DNA of 64,000 nucleotides from Nectonema munidae (Eukaryota > Nematomorpha > Nectonematoida > Nectonematidae), in NCBI GenBank assembly GCA_030549495.1, contig JAUIRK010000951.1:558001-622000 (forward strand), in the 5' to 3' direction. A program made the position numbers and the translations under genes. The notes under the pieces are model-generated. The model saw nothing but the letters and a program-made list of their open reading frames with translations, was not told the DNA's origin and did no database searches. Below, one piece after another: positions 41,501-47,515 of the stretch; position 1 is the stretch's first letter; every line of letters starts with the position of its first letter.

Positions 41501-44500
41501 AAATTTTAGAATATGTTCATCGAATATAGAATACAAGATTTTGTTAAAATTTCATAACATTTCAATAAAAATGTATTATAGCTACTGATAGATGAAAAAT
41601 AAAAGTAAAAGGTTAGTAGTTGTATTAGTGAAAAGATTGTAATATTGACGGATGCTTCCTATATACTATGTTTACTTCTAAATTGTTTTTCAAGTTTAAC
41701 CTGTCTTTTTAAGTTCTCAAGCTGTCCTAATTTAGAACTTAAAAAAGACAATTTATAATTAAAATGGCTAGCCAGAAAACTACGTCTCAAATAACTCGGA
41801 ATTGAACATTTTGTCTCAGAAAAGTGGGTCTCAAGTAAGTTATTAGTGAGCTCGTTATAACAAATAGTGACTATATATAGACATAACAGTATTATAACTA
41901 TTCAAATTCAGTTCAAATTAAAGCCTTCAAATATATTAATTTCTACGCGTTATATAGTCAGCTGAGAAAGCGATTTTTCTAATAACAAATTTGGTGAGAC
42001 CGAGTTTTCCTATTTTTTCATGAAAACTCTCTACCAATGTTATCTAAATATCGTGTCTCAACTAATTGTAAGCAAGCAATTAACACTTTTTATTAGCGTT
42101 TCTGAAGCTTTAAAAAGTATACGTATATTTATGCTATTGTATCTGATAGCTACATACCCTGAACTGCTTAATCCCTCCCAGCCTTCCTTCTACAAATAAG
42201 TCTCGTCTCTGGTATTACTGATTGGCTCAAGCATTTTCACCTCAAAAGAAGTACATTCAGCAGCCAAACAAATGCTCATTACTCATTTTGTCCTCTTGTA
42301 AGTTTTTGTTTTGATGCATTAAAAATTTCAATAAAAAAAGTTTCCCTGCACTTTCACATTTTTTAAAACCCATACATATACAGCATTCTTAAGGAGAGGA
42401 AATCCTCTATTTTTCACTATATAAATAATCATAAAAAACATATCTCCTATATAAAGAAAAATTTAAGATCATAATTTCAGTCCATGTAAAATTGATTCAC
42501 ATTTTAATGCATTCATATACCATTTTTAGATTCGGTTCGTTATTTTCCAAATTACGTTAATTGAAAACGCTTAAATTTTGTGGCCTGGAACACGATCTTT
42601 ATTACGCTTGACAACTTACCTCGAATAGATAAAGGGCAGTTTCTTCAACACTGTACAGTGTACACCCACCTGCTCCGAACGCAAGACACTGGGATGTGTT
42701 GGTGTTGTTTACATATTCCGACTAGCAACGAAGTTTTGTGTGTACGATACGACAGCGATTGTGGAAGCGTTGAAGTCTACCTTTGTTGGAAGGATCAGAA
42801 AGGGGAGAATTGGAGGTCTGGTGAACATTAGATAATGTAGCTTATAAAGATTTGAGTTTCTGCGCTTGAGCACAAGAATGGGACTTTATAGTGGTGTGCC
42901 AGCACACTACGCGGTTTACAAAGTCTCGTCTAGTTCTGGGTCAGCAGCTGGACTAGTCCTCACTTGGCTCTACATCGCCATCAAAGCATCGGAGTTTTGT
43001 CTTCTTTTTCAAGCAATCGGTTAGAGTAGATTCTTGGATATTTTTCATTCGATATCTTGGATTGTGCTTCAACACTGCAAGTGATGAGCTGTGTTTCCCA
43101 GCATGAAGGTAATTACCCCCAAAAGTGGTAAAAGTAAAAAGTCTATGGCTTAGATAAATGTTTTCTAGCATTTTATTTTGGTCCTTTAGTTGTTTCCTCC
43201 ATTATTTAATATAGTTTATTGGATCTTCAACTTTTTATTAATGGATCAACTTCTTAATAGTCAATTTTTTGTAAGTAATCTTGATTTTGAAAAAATTTAA
43301 CAAGTTTGAGCAAGCATTTTACAACTTTGGAATTGCTTTTATATACTAGAGTTAATGAAGTAACAAAAAATATATTAATTATTTGACAGATGATTTTTAA
43401 TATAGATAAAACATTTTGACTGGTCAATTCTATCACATTAATTTGAAAAACCTAATCTTGGAACCTTACAGTGAAATAATTCATTCGCTTTATATAGAAA
43501 TATCACATTTGAAGATGATGCGCATGTGGTATAAAAAGCTACATGGAAAAACAAGAACATGAAAAAAGAAGTGTCCATTTTTGAAGCCTTTATAGGATAA
43601 CTTGTGTTGCCTCTAAAAATACGCTAAATTGAGAGGACTATAGGAGAGCTGCTCTTTCGAGTTACTTTGCGCGTATAGAGAAATTGCCCATCCATGGTTT
43701 ATTTACTTTTTACGCATATATTACTTTTTGTGTTTTATTAACAAAAAAAATATTTAAATGATTTGTTTTTTCTAATGAAAAATCATAGTAGGGGGCAAAG
43801 TTACTATAAAATAATGACTTATATTATAACTGATAGAAAAGGTTGGGAAACATTGCTCCAACGGATGGCATATAATAATGGAATGAAGTGATTACTCTAA
43901 ATTTATAGAAACAACGTGAGAATACATTTTATACCTGGTAGAGAATATATGGAGATGATATCTGAAAAATTTCAATGACCGAAAAATTCGTAGATACGCA
44001 GGTTCAAAATGAAAAGGTTGTGTCGTCAGGATATGGAAGATAAATTTGACATAAAATTCACAAGTGCAAGCGGTGGTGATGCACATGACTGATTTCGTCT
44101 AATTAAGACTCGACATCAATTCCCTTTTTAAGATCGATTTTCAAACACCGAGCGCGTAACACCAGAACAAGCGCATAATCCAGCTGCGTGTATTGCTTGT
44201 ATAATTTTATGTTATAAGCAGGGTGGCGGATTCATAGGGAAAATATCCGAAAGCGACTTCAAGACTTAAAAAAATGCGACCAACCCTGTCTCCAAGTACT
44301 TAAAAAATTTGACTCCGACTCCAAAAGATAAAACATTTAAGACGAGCTCCTACCTCCGAATTAGACTAAAAAAGCGCCCCATATGTGCTTACAAGGATTA
44401 AACATTTTTTCATTTTTTAGAATACTTAATTAAACAAACTCGCCTCTGAGTGCTAAATTTTGTTAGATTCTGACTCCAACAGCAACTCCGATTTCTATGC

Positions 44501-46032
44501 GTCTAAAATTTTCGCCTCCGCCAAACTGGTTATAAGTATGGGATCAAGTTTGAGCTTTGGATTCGTAGTCATCGTCGGTATACAAAAACAGTATAAACGA
44601 ATCTTTATCTAGGAAATAGTATTGGTTGTATTAAAACAAGCAATTACTATAATTCATATAATCTTACGGCTGTGAAGTCCACCCTTCTTTCAGAAGTTCA
44701 AAATATCTTGGATTGAATATATATATACATACACGCAGTAACGTAGCGAGGTATTTTTATTTGGAGGGGCCAAATGGGGGACTACCCTGTATGTTGCTTG
44801 GTCTAAAATTAAAGTAACAAATGTAGCTTGTTACTTTTCTACTCGTTGTGCTTATGAGCTGCTGTCTTTTCTTTGTTAACATTTCTGATTTTATCATGAG
44901 TAATATTTCTTATCTCCGTTTCTAATACCAAACAATAATTTTTATGGTAAATTTGCCTTTTTATTGCAGGTATAATGACCATCTTATCAAAATTAGACAA
45001 TTTAATGGGCACCGTCAATCATGACAATAATTTCTCCGTATTTTCATTTTATTTGCCCTATATTGTTGGTATACGTATATTGTCAAAAATGAATTCATTA
45101 TTTAATTTTTAGATGGTGGGCCCGGCCCAAAGTGCTCCATAGCGGGCTAAGTGGCCGTATACAGGAATAAACAAATTATGGAATTAATCTCCCTCCTCCT
45201 CCTCTGGAACTCTCATGGGATATAGTGGTTAGAGTCTGGGGATCGAGTTGTTTGTAGATATATGCTTATTTTGCACTTGTCAACTATTTTTATATGGAAC
45301 TCGCTCCGTTTTAAAACATTTATAAAATTTAGTTCAAAAACTTGAAAGTTCTGTTCAGGGTTTAAAAGAAATTTAGTTCATTTTTCCAAAATTGTCAAAA
45401 AAAAAAGTGTTAAAAATTATGCAAAATAATTATCGATAATTTAAAATTCTTTAGTTACATTTAATGAGACGAGAGTATTTCCAATTTACTAATACATTTT
45501 TAAATTTCCATCGAACAGAATTTTAATTCCGTCACGATAAATGTTACATAGACTGCAACGAGACCCCCCGGCTCAAAACGATTTGCATACAATGAGTGAT
45601 ATAGCAATAAATGGAAGCATTGATATTTACAATGAGAAAAGCCTTTAGAAGCTTTAGCTACGGAATGAATGAAAGGGTGTGAATAAATACTTACTTTAAA
45701 TGGAAAGGAATTTCTCCATCAACTTCACCAATATTCCCGCTCAGATGAGAAACAATCCCTATATACGATAAAGAAGATAGGCATGAAGAGGCAGGATCAA
45801 ATGAATGCACAATTTTTGGCTGATTATTCATAACGTTGGCACTAGTGAAGTTTAGCGAACTCTTACTCGCATACTCATTGTAGGTGCCCGAACCCTCGAT
45901 GTATGAAGAGCCTCCTCCTCCTCCTGTGGTAGAAAATGGGATGCAGTAAGCGCTATTCCCATTGGCACTCTCATTGCTGTAATTTGTATTGAATGAAGAA
46001 TGCATTTGATTGGAGAAGATTGTTAAAGCAGG
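17075..46032 (-). CDS. CCAR1: CCAR1 orthologue (cell division cycle and apoptosis regulator 1), 17 exons
   Basis: CCAR1 is a nuclear coactivator and splicing-linked protein that in animals bridges transcription factors to Mediator and acts in apoptosis signalling. The 17 exons on the minus strand join with matching phase at every junction into about 1040 codons (human about 1150). Domains from residue counts: S1-like about 88-147; RS-rich about 188-225; DBC1/inactive Nudix-like about 235-470; poly-Ser about 490; conserved block 511-600; acidic linker 620-676; EF-hand-like loop 688-699; coiled coil and Ser/His tail 795-1039. The residue identities VSLFAELFNQMMQRDF and YFDQNHCGYLFDKDLEEIL are diagnostic. 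The vertebrate SAP domain was not found. Exon 1 opens in frame at a splice acceptor, so upstream 5' exon(s) may exist; the first in-frame Met is at 46005. CDS exons: 45695-46032, 39509-39648, 37477-37561, 33664-33801, 33344-33581, 33157-33285, 29655-29803, 27323-27506, 26915-27043, 24803-24940, 24615-24746, 22279-22344, 22118-22220, 20363-20538, 20067-20304, 18353-18586, 17075-17577. Confidence 0.92.
17630..17965. mobile_element. MITE in CCAR1 intron 16
   Basis: The left end CGACTTTTCATCACCGATCACTTTAAT pairs with the inverted right end CACATTTCATCACTCATCAATTAAT. Internal (G)ATGAAATG / CATTTCATC and AATCACT motifs repeat many times in both orientations, so much of the element can fold. No coding sequence. 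It nearly fills the short intron 16. Confidence 0.6.
18353..18586 (-). CDS. CCAR1: CCAR1 exon 16
   Basis: The acceptor TTCTTTTAG is followed by QLTAAFNTNFMSYL; the exon ends VMKENG with donor GTATCT. It corresponds to the human coiled-coil entry (GSLLQKLEKSER...). NALNRLAFAEKAQ and ESKLETVM give heptad-like spacing. It begins with 2 nt and ends with 1 nt of split codons, both matching its neighbours. Confidence 0.8.
18587..20066 (-). other. CCAR1 intron 15
   Basis: About 1.5 kb. It holds a TTAA MITE whose near end is 28 bp from the donor of exon 15 (listed separately). Near 19255-19330 there is a possible transposon end (CAGTAACACCTGCTTATAATGG). The donor used here is GTCTTT, weaker than the others in the gene. 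Confidence 0.5.
19905..20038. mobile_element. MITE with TTAA ends, copy 2, beside a CCAR1 exon
   Basis: 134 bp running from TTAACCCTTTGAGGACCA to TGGTCCTCAAAGGATTAA, with a nearly perfect inverted repeat of about 18 bp. The interior carries AATCGTCTG and AGACGATTAGTC, the AGACGA motif of the other copies, and a short palindrome GACACCGGTGT. It sits in CCAR1 intron 15 only 28 bp from exon 15. Its sequence differs from the 36849/62591 pair, so it is a related subfamily. Confidence 0.75.
20067..20304 (-). CDS. CCAR1: CCAR1 exon 15
   Basis: INKLLSKFVSRDALSYRKLTDLL matches human VKKLLNKVVLRESCFYRKLTD, directly following the EF-hand-like segment. The remainder is Asn/Ser-rich and poorly conserved, ending ANLYIDG. 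A shift of reading frame is not needed: 238 nt continue the phase on both sides. Confidence 0.9.
20305..20362 (-). other. CCAR1 intron 14, 58 bp
   Basis: A very short intron, GTATCC to TTTTAG. Read-through would keep the frame open for a few codons to a stop, but splicing restores SRSQ-INKLLSKF, which matches human SRAQ-VKKLLNKV. The conserved join is the evidence for the intron. Confidence 0.8.
20363..20538 (-). CDS. CCAR1: CCAR1 exon 14, EF-hand-like segment
   Basis: The peptide SDEFLLFSFLYFDQNHCGYL followed by FDKDLEEILYSIGLPFSRSQ aligns with human LLMAFVYFDQSHCGYLLEKDLEEILYTLG. The loop has D1, N3, G6, L8 and D12 spacing of an EF hand, although Ca2+ binding is unproven. The N-terminal part (DVDKKENQNISESKKD) is charged linker. 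Confidence 0.95.
20539..22117 (-). other. CCAR1 intron 13
   Basis: About 1.6 kb. It contains an inverted-repeat element at 20700-21020 (listed separately). Near 21541-21600 a GGGTTGACAATTTCACCCAACCC patch could be a transposon end. No host exon recognised. Confidence 0.5.
20700..21020. mobile_element. MITE with subterminal AAGTNNGTCC repeats
   Basis: The left side reads AAAGTCCATCCTTTTAACTTTGAGTG, then ACTTTAAGTGAGTCCTTTTT and ACTTTGAGAAATGTC. The right side is the inverse: GTTAAAATGGACGCACTTAAAGTTAAAAAGGAGGAACTTG. The same CTTTAAGTCCGTCCTC motif occurs at about 26130-26180 and a related AAGTTCTCAAGCTGTCC at about 41690-41760. No coding capacity. Confidence 0.6.
22118..22220 (-). CDS. CCAR1: CCAR1 exon 13
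   Basis: Encodes the acidic/polar linker TRDEKETEHNSTTPSTKK followed by ETDADFLPSDDNTTKD, between the LFAELF block and the EF-hand-like segment, where human CCAR1 has its long Asp/Glu-rich stretch. Acceptor CATTTAG, donor GTAACC. Phases match on both sides. Sequence conservation is low, so support is position, composition and phase. Confidence 0.7.
22279..22344 (-). CDS. CCAR1: CCAR1 exon 12
   Basis: A 66-nt exon encoding DFLSVKKVKSEEKLIKILDSKK, charged linker. Acceptor CTTTAG, donor GTAAAA, phase 0 on both sides. No strong similarity to human, so it rests on splice sites, open frame and phase. Confidence 0.6.
22345..24614 (-). other. CCAR1 intron 11
   Basis: About 2.3 kb, mostly a decayed hAT transposon on the same strand as the gene (22800-24115). 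The rest is AT-rich and unremarkable. Confidence 0.6.
22800..24115 (-). mobile_element. hAT transposon remnant with BED zinc finger in CCAR1 intron 11
   Basis: The 5' part (24114-23893, minus) begins MSESNLIYNN and contains SKVWKHYLLDVIGKKAKCNYC, then IDHLRLKHD: W, C-x2-C and H-x4-H of a BED-type zinc finger. Downstream pieces (23942-23757, 23712-23503, 23092-22814) include FVPSRTQVSKIFMQFYHEI-like and NIHYCDNKIICLILI fragments consistent with the rest of a hAT protein. Stops separate the pieces and the conserved C-terminal dimerisation block was not seen. The element is clearly dead. Confidence 0.7.
24615..24746 (-). CDS. CCAR1: CCAR1 exon 11
   Basis: VSLFAELFNQMMQRDFAYNI followed by FKALV is nearly identical to human VSLFAELFNEMLQRDFGVRIYKSLL, a signature of CCAR1/CCAR2. 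Acceptor TTTTATAG, donor GTAAAA, 44 codons, phase 0. The end (TPTSLPSSGLQ) is unconserved linker. Confidence 0.95.
24803..24940 (-). CDS. CCAR1: CCAR1 exon 10
   Basis: LPNRPSITVFPNLKAKKGKF then DCQLLSLASLLDYRSEATKEYSFE aligns with human LPDEPAIIVHPNWAAKSGKFDCSIMSLSVLLDYRLEDNKEHSFE. Acceptor GATTTTAG; the donor is GTGATT, an uncommon +3 G form also used by exon 5. 46 codons, phase 0. Confidence 0.95.
24941..26914 (-). other. CCAR1 intron 9 (site of the expected SAP domain)
   Basis: About 2 kb. In vertebrate CCAR1 the SAP domain and an Asp/Glu-rich stretch lie between the residues of exons 9 and 10. I looked on the minus strand for an LRKELExRxLSxKGLKxxLxxRL pattern and found none. Exons 9 and 10 join directly in phase 0. 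A GC-richer patch near 25670-25760 and the AAGTCCGTCC repeat at 26130-26180 are transposon-like. An AT microsatellite lies at 26560-26575. Confidence 0.5.
26915..27043 (-). CDS. CCAR1: CCAR1 exon 9, poly-serine linker
   Basis: DRETLLSRSFDKSNMPNTTS then a run of nine Ser and KFHSSFKKKE. Acceptor AATTTAG, donor GTAAAT, 43 codons, phase 0. The Ser run is encoded largely by a TCATCATCATCATCC-type microsatellite, so its length may vary between individuals. Low conservation; placed by phase and splice sites. Confidence 0.7.
27323..27506 (-). CDS. CCAR1: CCAR1 exon 8
   Basis: YPFLEVYYYRPAETRKGIDL followed by AERIETVVMYIPDAHTIMPSKVQWDEF aligns with human YRFAEIRYHRPEETHKGRTVPAHVETVVLFFPDVWHCLPTRSEWETL. 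Acceptor TTTTTTTAG, donor GTAAGT. The split Trp codon (TG in exon 7, G here) confirms the junction. Confidence 0.95.
27507..29654 (-). other. CCAR1 intron 7
   Basis: About 2.1 kb. The span 27850-28990 is T/A-rich with repeated TTTTTGACTTTATTGAC(C)TAAAAAATCC motifs in both orientations. It ends GACACTAGTTCGCCCTGG, matching the right terminus of the hAT element at 12919 (TTGTTCGCCCTGG). This suggests a second, decayed hAT copy ending near 28988; its left end was not located. Confidence 0.45.
29655..29803 (-). CDS. CCAR1: CCAR1 exon 7
   Basis: NKTDILALGGPWSPSLDGKD then PMNDPQVLINTAIRNVKFLTGIDLSPCVNW matches human AMAIGGHWSPSLDGPDPEKDPSVLIKTAIRCCKALTGIDLSVCTQW. Acceptor TTCCATAG, donor GTAAGG. 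It belongs to the inactive Nudix-like (DBC1) region. Confidence 0.97.
30030..30690. mobile_element. MITE with subterminal repeats of GAGACAAT
   Basis: On the left, GGTGAGACAATTAAT, AATTGCCGAACGGAGAGACAATG and AATTGCGAAACGGGGAGACAATG are spaced about 90-110 bp, with a weaker AATAGGCAAACGGTGAG. On the right the inverse appears: CATTGTTTCTCCATTTGACAATTTTCCTTCAAAGACAC. TTTCTACGCAGAGATAAA and TACACTGCATAGACAAAA repeat in the middle. No coding capacity. Confidence 0.55.
30745..31215. mobile_element. Non-autonomous hAT element
   Basis: The left end TAGTTCCCAAACTTTTTCTGATCG and the right end CATGGCCCACAGTTTGGGAATCA are inverted copies. TATGGCCCCCAC on the left and repeated TATGGCCCC with GGGGGGCCATGGCCC on the right recall Charlie-type hAT ends (CAGTGTTCCCAAACT). 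About 470 bp, no frame. Confidence 0.6.
31213..31785. mobile_element. Tigger-like non-autonomous element
   Basis: The left end TTTAGAGTTATCCGAAGTTTGGGTTAAAC pairs loosely with the inverted right end TTTAGCTCAAAGTTCGATAAATCGAAATTCCGCTAACTCG. The subterminal 'cell of GTTATCCGAAGTT' resembles pogo/Tigger ends. It shares about 110 bp of interior with 5710-5825. Confidence 0.5.
31786..31855 (+). repeat. hAT terminal fragment
   Basis: GTGTTTCTTAACCTTTTTTTACTCATGGACCCCTTTTCA followed by TGGTGGACCCCTTCAT is the style of a Charlie-type hAT terminus (CAGTGTTTCTTAACC). It directly abuts the preceding element, with no matching partner in the window. A comparable right-end style (GGACTCCAGTTTGAAAACCACTG) appears at 48210-48235. 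Confidence 0.45.
32090..32912 (+). pseudogene. Mutator-like (MULE) transposase remnant in CCAR1 intron 6
   Basis: Plus-strand (antisense to CCAR1) frames encode FCQLYTIHGVKLGKIMPLVYAL, then MIDFELAMVKAIEQDFPRSK, then CRGCFFHFCQSLYRKIQ, the DDE core of MULE proteins with the second Asp and the C-x2-H-like 'GCxFHFxQ' block. 32432-32911 continues with MLRTNNAIEGWYNSFEHQLS, the conserved 'RTNNxxEGWHxxF' block. Two frame changes separate the pieces and the N-terminal FLYWCH finger is absent. No terminal repeats were found. The last 159-codon frame is uninterrupted, so decay is moderate. Confidence 0.88.
33157..33285 (-). CDS. CCAR1: CCAR1 exon 6
   Basis: VMLLNTPGTEQLYQRCGVND then NYQHFNRLIKFLVGSK aligns with human VMLMASPSMEDLYHKSCALAEDPQELRDGFQHPARLVKFLVGMK. 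Acceptor TTTCCTAG, donor GTTAGT, 43 codons, phase 0. Confidence 0.95.
33344..33581 (-). CDS. CCAR1: CCAR1 exon 5
   Basis: IRSRYTNLYIPSAFLGCSFT followed by WLKTFPLERPFSYQHPCKFYI matches human LRRRYQNLYIPSDFFDAQFTWVDAFPLSRPFQLGNYCNFYV. The exon ends DFRFIAK, like LYSAK. The acceptor is CGACGCAG. The donor GTGATT is the same uncommon form as exon 10. Intron 5 is only 58 bp. Confidence 0.97.
33664..33801 (-). CDS. CCAR1: CCAR1 exon 4, RS-rich and IVPKYFVQLPK block
   Basis: KRCSRSPPATISALGKEKSR then SRSPRRPSSRIVPKYFVQLP matches human RSRERSPRR...VVPRYTVQFSKFSLD. SR dipeptides suggest a region that may be phosphorylated by SR kinases, as inferred for RS domains. Acceptor TTTCTTTCAG, donor GTAAGA. 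Confidence 0.93.
33955..34090 (+). repeat. Probable tRNA-derived SINE
   Basis: GTCCTAGTGGTGGGAACGTAGGG and, about 35 bp on, GGTCTGGGTTCAAACTCCGATC, which resembles a B box (GGTTCRANNCC). No cloverleaf. Followed by ATTGTTCTTCCCTTGGGTGCGATACCGACAAC. Classification rests on one promoter-like box. Confidence 0.4.
34800..34870 (+). repeat. Dispersed repeat, copy A
   Basis: TTTGACTGACCGATTAAGCTAATAATGAGATCGCGTAATCTGAGGGCCAACAACAAC (split here by family) recurs at 37195-37265 with about 80% identity, including GGGCCAACAACAACAA and GTAATCT. The CAACAA tail may be a SINE 3' tail. Confidence 0.55.
35640..36240 (+). mobile_element. hAT transposase C-terminal fragment
   Basis: The frame at 35944-36237 ends HKRYSALLTVKPTSTESERI then FYSIALMFLSKNTTKLSRK and PLNAQVFLKNLS. 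This is the hAT dimerisation block, which usually reads 'L(S/A)xPxTSTxSERxFS...NRLxPxxxNxLxFLK'. Only this end is recognisable; the upstream 300 bp are broken by stops. It lies in CCAR1 intron 3, antisense to the gene. Confidence 0.85.
36849..36982 (-). mobile_element. MITE with TTAA ends, AGACGA family, copy 3
   Basis: 134 bp bounded by TTAA. Its reverse complement (TTAACCCATTAAGTACC ... TCAGACGTTATCTAAAAAAACGCAGACGATTTATATTC ... AAAAAAGCAGACGAAGAT ... GGGTTAA) is almost the same as the copy at 62591, with about 80% or more identity by eye. Three AGACG(A/T) motifs are evenly spaced about 23-35 bp apart. It lies in CCAR1 intron 3. Confidence 0.85.
37195..37265 (+). repeat. Dispersed repeat, copy B
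   Basis: TTTGAACTGACGGATTACATTAATAACGAGATAGTGTAATCTATGGGCCAACAACAAC-type sequence, matching copy A at 34800-34870. The tail here is longer (CAACAACAACAACAAATT). Confidence 0.55.
37477..37561 (-). CDS. CCAR1: CCAR1 exon 3
   Basis: An 85-nt exon encoding PSFSPPKLRREYTSKTSRQD then QQEFRNN, basic and Ser/Arg-rich, leading into the RS exon. It is recognised because it supplies the right phase at both ends: A from exon 2 plus AG gives Lys, and AG plus G of exon 4 gives Arg. Acceptor ACGGCAG, donor GTAATT. Confidence 0.8.
37562..39508 (-). other. CCAR1 intron 2
   Basis: About 1.9 kb of very AT-rich DNA. At 37880-38940 it carries recurrent AAAAAGGACTTTAAAAAATTCAGAAA, TTGACTTTATT and AAATGGACTTTTATTGAACTAAAAA strings like those in intron 7, so it is probably also a decayed transposon. 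No ends were found. Confidence 0.4.
39509..39648 (-). CDS. CCAR1: CCAR1 exon 2, second half of S1-like domain
   Basis: LVQGTHPKIGERVFLQGHFS then RDTKHVDSVQTIKVPN matches human AVKGKTPQVGDRVLVEATYNPNMPFKWNAQRIQTLPN. The first codon is completed by AA from exon 1 plus T here. Acceptor CATGCCATAG, donor GTAAAT. The rest (FLQGMNPNQS) leads into the linker. Confidence 0.9.
39649..45694 (-). other. CCAR1 intron 1 (splits the S1-like domain)
   Basis: 6 kb without a recognised host exon. An open plus-strand frame of 132 codons at 40468-40866 has no family resemblance. At 41680-41770 lies an AAGTTCTCAAGCTGTCC-type repeat. A GC-richer block at 42560-43170 on the minus strand has several long frames broken by stops (for example SPFLILPTKVDFNAS and CFDGDVEPSED) and is probably an unclassified transposon. 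At 44220-44560 a repeat block carries GACTCCGACTCC-type strings. GTAACGTAGCGAGG at 44746 resembles a hAT end. Confidence 0.4.
45695..46032 (-). CDS. CCAR1: CCAR1 exon 1 as seen, N-terminal region and first half of S1-like domain
   Basis: 112 codons plus 2 nt. The first is PALTIFSNQM with Met at 46005, then an Asn/Ser/Gly-rich disordered stretch (TTGGGGGSSYIEGSG). Near the end, YIGIVSHLSGNIGEVDGEIP then FHL aligns with human FTGVVTKLHDTFGFVDEDVFFQL. Donor GTAAGT. A good acceptor (TTTCTTCCTATTAG) stands in phase 0 just upstream, so the start may be at 46005 or in an exon further upstream. The conserved CCAR1 start (FGGxKNPPWA) was looked for and not found. Confidence 0.88.
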
Positions 46033-46839
46033 CTAATAGGAAGAAAGTATGAATTCTTTGAAGGATTTGATAACTGATACATCATTCTTTCACTTCCATT
46101 ATCAGTACAGTCTAAAAATATCAAGCAATTAATTGAGCAAAGAATATAAACAAGATATTAAAATACAGTCATACACTTTTGCAAAAAATCTAGACCAGTG
46201 GATCTAAAAATTAAGAAAAAATCGCTGGGGAGAGAGGGGCTATGGTTTTCCAAAAGTAATCGTAGGCTTTTCTTTTTGAATGCATTTCCATATATATTAA
46301 AGCAGGCAATTTGTACATCCTGGGTCACTAGTTATTCATTGTTCCTGGAAGAGGAGTTAAAGCAGTACCTAATTTCGTTCCCTTTTTCTTCGCACGAATG
46401 AGAATCAAGGTTGATTGGGGGAAATGAAAGTGATCATTATATACAAGTTATCGTTTAGTAAAGGCAAAGTAAGTTTGGCAGTTATTGAATAGCAATACAG
46501 AATGAAAACTTAAATAATAAAAAAGAAGTATGTTAGCGGCCTAGGCGCAATATTAGATGTAATAAAAAAATAAATTCCTCATATTTTTGTACACAAGAAA
46601 GACAGACAAAAAAGTCATTTTTATCATAACACGAATACTTCGAAAATTTTTGATTTTTATATATAAAAATTTTTTTATATATATTTTGAAAAAAAAATTT
46701 ATTTTACCATTTTGTGGATTTTTTTTCAAAATCATCATTAAACAACGTAACAAGAGATAATAAAGTGTATAACTGATGATAGGTGAATAAGTTAATTAAA
46801 AGGACATTTAGCAATTAGATGAGGGGTTTCAACCTTTAG

Positions 46840-47515
46840 ATCGCATCAACTACCATGAAAATGGTATCAAAAGATGCAGCTAACAATTTTATAAAAAGTC
46901 AAAAAGTTTGAGGGCATATAATTTAGCCAATTTTGTACAATAGAAATTTTAATAGGGCAACACTTATAGGTTAAAAACTTATATGTAAAAAATAAGTCCA
47001 GAAATGAAACCAGCATGGCCGAGTTAGTATAAAATACATATTTTATGTAAAATTTGAAGGAATATTTTTGGAGACAATTTTTAGATGCTAACCGCAAATT
47101 TGATTAACACTTATAGGTATTTTCAAATAAATGTAAAAAATGAGTTCAGAAAAGAAACCAGCATAGCCGATTTAGTATAAAAACATATATTTTATGTAAA
47201 ATTAGAAGAAATATTTTATTAAATATATTTATGATCAATTAATATTTTGATTGACATTTTCTAAAAAGTAGCCATATTGAAAAAATTAAATATATAAAGT
47301 GTTATGCGTTCAAAACTGTATAAAATTATACAGTTTCAAGGTAGTATATAATATAGACAATAAATTATAAGGTTGACTACAGATAATGTCAAAATTTGGT
47401 TGAAAAATTTTAATTTTTGATTTTGATTTCGTTTTTGACATGAGAGGGTCATTCAACTACCATGAAAATGATATCAAAGATGCCGCTAGCGATTGAGCTA
47501 CAAAAAGATGATGAC
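46840..47515. repeat. Block with flanking and internal direct repeats
   Basis: Flanks: CAACTACCATGAAAATGGTATCAAAAGATGCAGCTAAC (about 46845) recurs as CAACTACCATGAAAATGATATCAAAGATGCCGCTAGC (about 47455). Between them, 46960-47060 is duplicated at 47105-47215: GAAACCAGCATGGCCGAGTTAGTATAAAA against GAAACCAGCATAGCCGATTTAGTATAAAA, with TTTTATGTAAAATT following in both. No coding sequence or family identified. Confidence 0.75.

Noticed and set aside
42600-42720. Possible extra CCAR1 exon ending CTATTCGAG|GTAAGT
   Set aside because: Its phase would fit exon 2, but its residues do not resemble the S1 domain, and exon 1 already joins exon 2 with a perfect S1 alignment.
46840-47515. Direct flanking repeats read as long terminal repeats
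   Set aside because: The repeats are only about 40 bp, lack TG...CA ends and there is no coding sequence between them. Left as an unclassified repeat.
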